A stretch of DNA of 13,160 bases from Actinomycetes bacterium (GTDB lineage Bacteria > Actinomycetota > Actinomycetes > JAHEKZ01): positions 1 to 13,160 of the forward strand of contig JAJAYM010000184.1 of the NCBI GenBank assembly GCA_027117675.1, in the 5' to 3' direction. The notes beneath the pieces were generated by a model. It searched no databases and was not told where the DNA came from. It saw nothing but the letters and a program-made list of their open reading frames with translations. Positions 7,485 through 13,160 of this stretch are shown piece after piece. The translations under genes and the position numbers were made by a program. The stretch's first letter is position 1. Each line of letters opens with the position of its first letter.

Positions 7485-8402
7485 ATGTCGAACCGTCCCG
7501 CCGTGGCCGTCGGAATCGATGGCTCAGAACAGGCTTTCAACGCTGCCACTTGGGCCCTCGAGGCAGCGACCCTCCGCCACACCACCCTCGACGTGGTGCA
7601 CAGCTGGGCCGTTCCGCTCCCGCCCATCGTGCTAGGCCATACCCCGGTCTGGCCCGCGGACGATCGCATCCGGGACGCGGCACGAGTCGTTCTCGACGAT
7701 GCGGTGACTCGGCTCCAGACGACCGCCTCCGACACGACCATCAACGGGGTGCTCTACCCGGGAAATCCTTCTGCCGCTCTGCTGGACGCAGCGGAGCGAG
7801 CCGCCCTCGTGGTGGTCGGGAGCTCGGGGCTAGACCGAGTGGCCGAGTTCATTCTCGGCTCTGTCACCCAACAAATCGTTACGCACGCCGCTTGCCCAGT
7901 CGCTGTCGTTCCCTCGTACGCAGACATCGAACCAGGGCCTGCAGCTGGACGAGTCGTCGTCGGCATCGACGGCTCTGAGCTGTCCGTGGACGCCACCCGC
8001 CTGGCCTTCGAGGAGGCGTCGCTGCGTCGCGTCGGACTGACCTTGCTGCACGCTTGGAACGCCCCCTCCTACGACACCGCCGGCGTCGTGATGCCCGACA
8101 CTCTGTTGCTCGAAGCCGCGCACTCCGACGAGCTCCGTGCGATGGCAGAGACGGTAGCTGGACTGGCGGCAACGTATCCCGATGTGGAGGTCAACCAGCT
8201 GCTGCGCCAGGGGCGTCCGGCCAAGGTCTTGGCTGATGCGTCACGCGGTGCCACTCTGGTCGTCGTCGGGTCTCGTGGGCATGGCGGCTTCGCCAGCATG
8301 CTGCTCGGCTCGACGAGCCGGTCGCTGCTGCACCACGCGCGATGCCCCGTCTTAGTCGTGCGGCCGGGGACGGGCACGCACCCTGTCGGGTCAGCCCGCT
8401 AG
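7485..8402 (+). CDS. Tandem-domain universal stress protein (UspA family)
   Basis: This 305-residue cytoplasmic protein has two UspA domains, about residues 1-145 and 154-295. Each begins with VGIDGSE and ends with the ATP-binding pattern G-2x-G-9x-G-S: Gly112, Gly115, Gly125-Ser126 in the first, and Gly262, Gly265, Gly275-Ser276 in the second. Both motifs are intact, so ATP binding by both halves is expected. The family is linked to survival under growth arrest, low oxygen or other stress; the exact job of this copy is unknown. The ATG at 7485 follows AAGGAGGA (7472-7479), the strongest ribosome site in the window, which suggests high translation. orn follows after 11 bases and may be co-transcribed. 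Confidence 0.95.
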   Translation: MSNRPAVAVGIDGSEQAFNAATWALEAATLRHTTLDVVHSWAVPLPPIVLGHTPVWPADDRIRDAARVVLDDAVTRLQTTASDTTINGVLYPGNPSAALLDAAERAALVVVGSSGLDRVAEFILGSVTQQIVTHAACPVAVVPSYADIEPGPAAGRVVVGIDGSELSVDATRLAFEEASLRRVGLTLLHAWNAPSYDTAGVVMPDTLLLEAAHSDELRAMAETVAGLAATYPDVEVNQLLRQGRPAKVLADASRGATLVVVGSRGHGGFASMLLGSTSRSLLHHARCPVLVVRPGTGTHPVGSAR

Positions 8403-8413
8403 CCTTCGTCACC

Positions 8414-9052
<639 letters not shown>

Positions 9053-9059
9053 GTCAATT

Positions 9060-9096
9060 CGGAGCCGGTCAGTTGCGCCGCTAGACTCGGGCTCCG
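9060..9096 (+). terminator. Possible stem-loop between orn and tRNA-His
   Basis: CGGAGCC (9060-9066) pairs perfectly with GGCTCCG (9090-9096) across a 23-base loop, starting seven bases after the orn stop. No T-run follows. It could end the orn transcript or be part of the tRNA leader. The TAGACT inside the loop (9082-9087) resembles a -10 element for the tRNA, so the two readings compete. Confidence 0.25.
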
Positions 9097-9109
9097 GCCT
9101 CAGGGCCGT

Positions 9110-9186
9110 GGTGGGTGTAGCTCAGCTGGTAGAGCACCTGGTTGTGGTCCAGGGGGCCGCGGGTTCAAGTCCCGTCACTCACCCCA
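9110..9186 (+). tRNA. tRNA-His (anticodon GTG)
   Basis: The cloverleaf is clear. The acceptor GTGGGTG (9111-9117) pairs with CACTCAC (9176-9182) with one G-T pair. The D stem is GCTC/GAGC. The anticodon stem CCTGG/CCAGG encloses TTGTGGT with anticodon GTG at 9144-9146. The T stem GCGGG/CCCGT encloses TTCAAGT. The extra G at 9110 faces the discriminator C at 9183, the identity mark of tRNA-His. CCA is encoded at 9184-9186, unlike the tRNA-Arg of this window. Confidence 0.97.
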
Positions 9187-9202
9187 CAGTTGTTCGGGCT
9201 GG

Positions 9203-9220
9203 CTGTCGTCAGTGCGACAG
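9203..9220. terminator. Possible bidirectional hairpin after tRNA-His
   Basis: CTGTCG (9203-9208), loop TCAGTG, CGACAG (9215-9220) form a perfect six-base-pair stem between the 3' end of tRNA-His and the end of the convergent small gene, whose stop codon it overlaps. The position suits a terminator for either strand, but there is no T-run. Confidence 0.3.
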
Positions 9221-9403
9221 GCGTCGGCGGGCAGCACGGACGGCGAACCTGCGCTCCCGTTCCCGCTTCAGTTGTTTGAGCGGGTCAGCATCGTCGTCGA
9301 GTTGCGCAGGCCCGAAGACGCTCAGAGCCAGCCAGCGGATGCGATAACCCAGCCGCCACGGGATGTCCTCGAACCACCCAGGAGCCCCCGGCGTCCGGCC
9401 CAT
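9209..9403 (-). CDS. Small basic protein, 64 residues
   Basis: I cannot assign a function. Support for a real gene is good: ATG 9403 follows GAGGAGGAG on the coding strand with normal spacing, and third positions are GC-rich. The N-terminal half has many aromatic residues (GWFEDIPWRLGYRIRWLALSVFG), a short stretch that could lie on or in a membrane. The C-terminal half is highly charged (LKQLKRERERR, then RAARRRLSH) and could form a basic helix that binds nucleic acid or phospholipid. It is convergent with tRNA-His and lies 56 bases downstream of the metallophosphoesterase stop on the same strand, so it may be co-transcribed with it or have its own promoter in that gap. Confidence 0.65.
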   Translation of the reverse strand: MGRTPGAPGWFEDIPWRLGYRIRWLALSVFGPAQLDDDADPLKQLKRERERRFAVRAARRRLSH

Positions 9404-9419
9404 GACTCCTCCTCACCCT

Positions 9420-9452
9420 GCCGACTACCCGGCCGACCGCGCGGCCGACTAC
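9420..9452. repeat. Nine-base direct repeats around a GC hairpin
   Basis: GCCGACTAC occurs at 9420-9428 and 9444-9452, 24 bases apart. Between them lies CGGCCG (9430-9435) paired with CGGCCG (9442-9447) across a six-base loop. It lies just after the metallophosphoesterase stop on the minus strand and just before the ribosome site of the 64-residue gene. It could be a weak terminator or a binding site, or simply low-complexity GC sequence. Confidence 0.4.
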
Positions 9453-9459
9453 GCAGCCG

Positions 9460-10416
9460 TCAGGTCTTCGGCTCGTTGGTGCAACGCACTTGGCCGCGGT
9501 CGACCACGTTGCCGGCGGCGGTCACGAAGGCATGGCGGTAGTTGCCATCGCTGGAGAGGTCGAGGCGCAGGACGCCGTAGCGGTCGCTGATCCGCTCGCG
9601 GCTCCCCGGTGCCTTGGTCGTGATGTTGTAGTGGTTCTTGCCTCCCGTGCCAGCTATGAACTGCTGGATGTCGCTGCGCTTGGCGAACCGCTCGTAGATG
9701 TGGTCGTGGCCGTTGAGCACGAGGTCGACGCCGCCAGCATTGGCGATCTTCCACAGCTTGCGCGCCCGCGCCTCGGTGTCCTCGTTGCCGGCGTAGCCAC
9801 CTGACGTCTGCAGTGGGTGGTGCCACATGGCGACCGTGCACGTCCTGCTGTTGGCAGCCAAGACGTCCCGCAGCCACCGCCCCTGATCTGAGTTGGGTCC
9901 GCAACCCCCGACGTGTTCGCACTGGGAGTCGAGCAGCACGACCCGCCAACCGGGGACGGGCGTGAAGGTGCGCCACGGCTGCTTCGCGCTGCCCGCGCGC
10001 TTCCCCCAGTAGCGGAAGTGTCCACGCGCGTTATCGGTGTAGTACTCGTGGTTGCCCGCAACCGCCTTCGTCACGGACCGGACGTCACGGAACGCTGGGT
10101 GGAATCCCTTGCGGAACTCGTCGTATGTCCCGTACTCGTACTGTGCGTCCCCAAGCGTGATGAACCAGTCGGCCCCGCGGTTGACCATGCGCTTGACGAG
10201 CGTCCCGACGCGGGCGTGCTGGCAGTAGCCCGCGACATCGTTGTAGGAACTGTCCGGGTCGCAGGCAATGTCGCCAACCGAGACGAGGCGAACCACCTTG
10301 GGGTCGGTTTCGCCGCCTCCTTGCGGAGTGGGTGCCTCCGCGGTGGTTGCTCCGCCCGCGCCGAGCAGTACGGCTGAGGCTACGGCTGCAGCAAGCCCCG
10401 CGGCTCTCAGATTCAT
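9460..10416 (-). CDS. Secreted calcineurin-like metallophosphoesterase
   Basis: This 318-residue protein starts with a signal peptide (MNLRAAGL, an Ala/Leu/Val core, then Gly/Ala/Thr to about residue 27), so it should act outside the membrane. It has the metal-binding blocks of calcineurin-like phosphoesterases in order: GDIAC (Asp49), GDAQYEYG (Asp90), GNHEYY (Asn122, His123), WHHP (His199/200) and GHDHIYER (His237, His239). The first block has Cys where many relatives have DxH; this variant occurs in the acid-phosphatase-like branch. The substrate is likely a phosphomonoester or diester, but cannot be read from the sequence. Several cysteines (52, 65, 166, 172, 193, 311) could form disulfides, as expected for an exported enzyme. 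The start at 10416 has no clear ribosome site. It is divergent from the oxidoreductase, 42 bases away. Confidence 0.92.
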   Translation of the reverse strand: MNLRAAGLAAAVASAVLLGAGGATTAEAPTPQGGGETDPKVVRLVSVGDIACDPDSSYNDVAGYCQHARVGTLVKRMVNRGADWFITLGDAQYEYGTYDEFRKGFHPAFRDVRSVTKAVAGNHEYYTDNARGHFRYWGKRAGSAKQPWRTFTPVPGWRVVLLDSQCEHVGGCGPNSDQGRWLRDVLAANSRTCTVAMWHHPLQTSGGYAGNEDTEARARKLWKIANAGGVDLVLNGHDHIYERFAKRSDIQQFIAGTGGKNHYNITTKAPGSRERISDRYGVLRLDLSSDGNYRHAFVTAAGNVVDRGQVRCTNEPKT

Positions 10417-10422
10417 GGGGCT

Positions 10423-10437
10423 CAGTCTGCCTGACTG
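10423..10437. promoter_or_regulatory. Dyad in the divergent promoter region
   Basis: CAGTC-TGCCT-GACTG is a perfect five-base inverted repeat with a five-base centre. It lies in the 42-base gap that must hold the start signals of both the metallophosphoesterase (-) and the LLM oxidoreductase (+). A repressor could control both genes from here. The symmetry is visible; the function is inference, and a five-base dyad can arise by chance. Confidence 0.25.
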
Positions 10438-10458
10438 CTTCTGTGACACGATCGCGGC

Positions 10459-11328
10459 ATGCCAGACCTCACCTTCGGCGTCTATGTACTCCCCCGCGAT
10501 CCTGAGCACGGCCAGGATCTTGCGCTCCGGTTGGAGGACACCGAGTTCGACACCGCCTGGCTCGGCGACACGCTCGGAGACTGGGTTGATCGCAGCGCGC
10601 CGCTCCTCGATCCCTGGATCACGCTCGGCGCACTCGCCACCGAGACCGAGAACCTTGAGCTGGGAATGATGGTGACAAACCTGGCCTGGCGCGACCCTGT
10701 CCAGGTTGCCCGCTTCGCGATGACCGTCGACCAGCTCAGCAACGGCCGCTTCGTTCTCGGTCTGGGCTGCGGGCAGGTGGACGACCAGCTCATGGTGGGG
10801 CGTCCGACCTTCGAAATGCCCCCCAGGGAGCGCGTCGACCGGCTCGAAGAGGGCACGCAGGTGATCGACCGGCTGCTTCGCCAAGACACCAGTGATTTCA
10901 CCGGGACCTTTACGCAGTACGAGAACGCCACGATGGCTCCCGGCTGCATCCAGACGCCGCGGCTGCCCATCGCGCTCGCTGGCAACGGACCGCGGATCAC
11001 GAAGATGGCCGCGCGACTGGCCGACACCTGGAACGCGTGGATCGACATCACCGACGTCGACGAGTTCCGCCGCAGAATCAGCGAGCGCACTTCGATGCTA
11101 GACGACTACCTTGCCGAGATCGGCCGCGAGCCAGCGACGCTGACGAGGTCGCTGCTCGCATTCGAGGGAGCCTTCGACGCTTGGAGTGACCCAGGCGCCG
11201 TGCCTGAGCTCGTCGAGAAGTTTGCCCCTCTCGGCTTCACCGAGTTCATCTTCTACCCGCCGCAGCCGCCCAACTGGAAGAACCTCCTCAGAGTGGGCGT
11301 CGACGTGCTGGCGTCCCTCCGCAACTGA
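10459..11328 (+). CDS. LLM-class flavin/F420-dependent oxidoreductase
   Basis: This 289-residue cytoplasmic enzyme belongs to the luciferase-like monooxygenase superfamily, whose actinobacterial members often use coenzyme F420 or FMN. Signatures are the N-terminal strand TFGVYVLP, then TLGALATETENLELGMMVTN, the very typical TVDQLSNGRFVLGLGCG, and PRLPIALAGNGPRITKMAARLADTWN, where the phosphate of the cofactor normally binds. The C-terminal stretch GFTEFIFYPP followed by a closing helix completes the barrel. The length is normal for the class. The substrate and the choice between F420 and FMN cannot be settled by eye. The ATG at 10459 lies close to the divergent gene and has no Shine-Dalgarno, so a leaderless transcript is possible. 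Confidence 0.9.
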   Translation: MPDLTFGVYVLPRDPEHGQDLALRLEDTEFDTAWLGDTLGDWVDRSAPLLDPWITLGALATETENLELGMMVTNLAWRDPVQVARFAMTVDQLSNGRFVLGLGCGQVDDQLMVGRPTFEMPPRERVDRLEEGTQVIDRLLRQDTSDFTGTFTQYENATMAPGCIQTPRLPIALAGNGPRITKMAARLADTWNAWIDITDVDEFRRRISERTSMLDDYLAEIGREPATLTRSLLAFEGAFDAWSDPGAVPELVEKFAPLGFTEFIFYPPQPPNWKNLLRVGVDVLASLRN

Positions 11329-11364
11329 CCCCACTTCCCGCCGGCTGTCCCCCTGGGTGCCACC

Positions 11365-11724
11365 TCAAGACATCGAGTGTGCCAAGGCGTCCGTCTCGCG
11401 GAGGAAGCGGGCGACCGGCTCGTCACGGTTGGCAATCAGGACGAGCTCGACGAAGCCAGCGCCCGCGTCCCGTGTAGCACTCTCGATCAGATTCACCTCG
11501 TTCGTGGAGCCGAGATACTGGGGCATCACGACGTCCCGGCCGCCACGCAGATGTGCCTGCAGCATGGCGATCGCGATCGGACGCACGATCGCCCCCGCAC
11601 CGGCGAAGTCGGTACGCCAACCTCCAACCAGGTGGCGCACGCGATCGATGTCGAGGTTGAGCGTTCCCGGATGCTCGTCCACATACCGGGCCGCGATGGT
11701 GGACTTGCCGATCCCGGGGGGGCT
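11365..11724 (-). pseudogene. P-loop kinase remnant, truncated at both ends
   Basis: The frame begins directly after the ybaK-type stop codon with SPPGIGKST, a Walker A motif, then DIDRVRHLVGG, ending at LAHSMS. Similar actinobacterial AAA/zeta-toxin-like kinases have a hydrophobic strand (beta-1) just before Walker A, a Gly where this one has Ser, and some 60 more residues after the position where this one stops. No ATG, GTG or TTG lies between the upstream stop and Walker A; the first usable start is GTG 11682, after the P-loop. A run of seven C/G bases (11716-11722) sits on the Walker A codons and could hide an indel. I call it a decayed gene; a sequencing error is the alternative. Confidence 0.65.
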
Positions 11725-12189
11725 CTAGCGCACCCTGGTTGGGGTGCCGCCTGTTGCCGTCAACAAGCCCCCGTAGGTCAGGCCGACGATGCTGTCGGGC
11801 GTCCCACCTGCTGCCCAGATCTCGGGGAACTGCTCGAGGTCGACGTCGATCCAAGTCGGCAGAGAAGCTGGGTGCCCGACGGGAGCCACTCCCCCGATCG
11901 GGAAGCCAGTCGCCGCCCGCACCTCCTCTGGAGTCGCCCTGCGCACCTCACCTACCCCGATCACGTAGGCGAGCAGGTCAGTGTTCACCTTCGCCGCGCC
12001 ACTGGACATCACCAAGATGGCGGCGGCGTCAGCCATGAACACCAGGCTGTTCGCGATCGCCCCGATCTCGCACCCGAGCGCCTCGGCGGCTGCCGCCGCA
12101 GTGTGTGTCGACTCGGGCAGCTTTCGCACGTCGGCGCTCACACCGGCGGCGTCCAACGCCTCTTGGACTCGAACATTGCTCGGGTGCAT
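11725..12189 (-). CDS. YbaK/ProX-type aminoacyl-tRNA deacylase domain protein
   Basis: This 154-residue single-domain protein belongs to the YbaK/aminoacyl-tRNA editing family, whose members hydrolyse wrongly charged tRNAs (for example Cys- or Ala-tRNA-Pro) in the cytoplasm. Family marks include IANSLVFM, ILVMSSGAAKVN, the basic stretch EVRRATPEEV and GFPIGGVAPVGH. The catalytic Lys of the characterised members would fall near Asn47 in IANSLVF, so the chemistry or substrate may differ. ATG 12189 is preferred over the in-frame ATG at 12228 because GAGGAG lies five bases upstream. The TAG stop abuts the kinase remnant in the same frame. It is divergent from the DUF2236 gene, 48 bases away. Confidence 0.88.
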   Translation of the reverse strand: MHPSNVRVQEALDAAGVSADVRKLPESTHTAAAAAEALGCEIGAIANSLVFMADAAAILVMSSGAAKVNTDLLAYVIGVGEVRRATPEEVRAATGFPIGGVAPVGHPASLPTWIDVDLEQFPEIWAAGGTPDSIVGLTYGGLLTATGGTPTRVR

Positions 12190-12237
12190 TGCGCTCCTCG
12201 ACCTGCGGCATCGCCCAGAAATCGGCATCCTTGACCG

Positions 12238-13160
12238 GTGAGCAGTCTGCCCCTTCTGACCTCAGCTGGCGATGTCGTGCGGCGCACGTTCCGCATCATC
12301 TTGTCCGGCGACCCCGACGGCGAGCCGCCCTGGGTCAAGGCGATCGGAGCACCAGGGGACGCTGGATGGTTTGGGCCAGGCAGCGCCGCCTGGCAGGTGA
12401 ACGGATCGCTAGCCACGCTCGTCGGCGGTCCCCGCGCGCTGCTGCTGCAGGCGTGCCACCCGCTCGCCCTCGCCGGCGTCGAGCAGCACTCGACCTATCG
12501 CACCGACCCGCTCGGCCGGCTGCAGCGCACCAACCTCTACGTCACCACGTCCACCTTCGGCTCGAGCGTGCAGGCCGAGCAGACAGCGGCGATGGTACGC
12601 GGCGTCCACGAACGCGTCGCCGGCACCGCTCCCGACGGCCGCTCCTACTCAGCGCAAGACCCGCGCCTCCTGCTCTGGGTGCACATCGGGCTCACCGACT
12701 CGATGCTCACCGCGTATCAACGGTTCGGACGCGGCACCGTGGACGCCGACCGGTACGTCGCCGAGATGGGCCAACTTGCTCGCGCGCTGGGCGTCGAGAG
12801 CCCGCCGACAACGGTGGCCGAACTCGCCGACGCCTTCGACTCCTTCAGAGACGAGATCAGCGGCGGGCCGAACGCCAGGGCCGTCGCGCGCTTCCTGCGC
12901 TTCCCTGGCCGCGCGCTTCCGGTCGGAGCTTGGGCACCGTACGAGATACTTGCGCGCTCCTCGACCGACCTGCTCCCGCACTGGGCGCACGATGTGTTGG
13001 GCCTGCGCGCCAGGCCGTCGGCGGTCGAGCGCGTCGACACCGCCGTCTGCGCAACGCCCCTGCGATCGTTGCAGGCGGTACTCGGCCCGCGTTCACACGC
13101 CGTCGACTTGGCCTACCGCCGGATCGGCATCGACCCCGAGGAACGACGCATTCACCCGCA
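12238..13160 (+). CDS. DUF2236 / MpaB-family oxygenase, partial (runs off the window)
   Basis: The open frame runs from GTG 12238 to the window end (307 codons seen, no stop). It matches the DUF2236/MpaB family, haem-type oxygenases that include the rubber-cleaving latex clearing proteins and fungal MpaB. Marks include GDAGWFGPGSAAWQVNG, LVGGPRALLLQACHPLALAGVEQHS, YRTDPLGRLQRT, FGSSVQAEQT, AQDPRLLLWVHIGLTDSML and FPGRALPVGAWAPYE. The His residues in the HPLALAGVEQH and WVH blocks are the likely haem-linked positions. An in-frame TGA at 12232 makes the GTG the first possible start; it has no Shine-Dalgarno. No signal peptide is present, so it is probably cytoplasmic or membrane-associated. The substrate is unknown. 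The length seen is close to the family norm, so little is probably missing. Confidence 0.9.
   Translation, partial: MSSLPLLTSAGDVVRRTFRIILSGDPDGEPPWVKAIGAPGDAGWFGPGSAAWQVNGSLATLVGGPRALLLQACHPLALAGVEQHSTYRTDPLGRLQRTNLYVTTSTFGSSVQAEQTAAMVRGVHERVAGTAPDGRSYSAQDPRLLLWVHIGLTDSMLTAYQRFGRGTVDADRYVAEMGQLARALGVESPPTTVAELADAFDSFRDEISGGPNARAVARFLRFPGRALPVGAWAPYEILARSSTDLLPHWAHDVLGLRARPSAVERVDTAVCATPLRSLQAVLGPRSHAVDLAYRRIGIDPEERRIHP

Noticed and set aside
10417..10884. Extended N-terminus of the metallophosphoesterase (474-residue frame)
   Set aside because: The extra part is antisense to the LLM oxidoreductase, and the signal peptide begins at ATG 10416.
12138..13096. Minus-strand frames at the right end
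   Set aside because: They are shadows of the open-ended DUF2236 gene on the plus strand, whose motifs are clear.

Overview
The window is high-GC DNA with C/G-rich third codon positions, GTG starts beside ATG, an F420-type luciferase-like oxidoreductase, a DUF2236/MpaB-type oxygenase, and an orn gene beside tRNA-His. This points to an actinomycete, plausibly Nocardioides-like; the genus is inference. No single operon or complete new defence-type system is visible. The window mixes housekeeping genes with a patch of accessory DNA that carries several decaying genes.

Layout: 1-261 has no recognised gene. 262-3732 (+) encodes a 1156-residue exported protein with a signal peptide, an internal pair of hydrophobic segments and a long beta-rich region ending in an Ig-like domain. 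3733-4062 is mostly non-coding. 4063-4135 is tRNA-Arg(TCT). Directly after it lies an 864-bp remnant of an IS3-family insertion sequence (4140-5003) with recognisable ends, a matching ACT on each side and a transposase broken by frameshifts and internal deletions. 5182-6444 (+) is a CPA1-type Na+/H+ antiporter. Convergent to it are a small unknown ORF (6497-6745, -) and a lipoprotein gene that appears frameshifted (6760-7246, -).

A 66-bp inverted-repeat structure (7310-7375) and a short perfect hairpin precede the two-domain universal stress protein gene (7485-8402, +). Next come oligoribonuclease orn (8414-9052, +) and tRNA-His(GTG) (9110-9186), an arrangement known from other actinobacteria. 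On the minus strand are a 64-residue basic small protein (9209-9403) and a secreted calcineurin-like metallophosphoesterase (9460-10416). An LLM-class oxidoreductase (10459-11328, +) is divergent from the latter. Then come a P-loop kinase remnant missing both ends (11365-11724, -), a YbaK-type aminoacyl-tRNA deacylase (11725-12189, -) and, divergent from it, the start of a DUF2236/MpaB-family gene (12238 to the window end, +).

How the genes work together: the antiporter and the stress protein would fit ion/pH and general stress physiology, and orn completes RNA decay by degrading the shortest oligonucleotides. The patch from 3733 to 7484 combines a tRNA, an IS scar, a broken lipoprotein gene and inverted repeats, and looks like an eroding insertion region. 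The large surface protein is the least explained gene.
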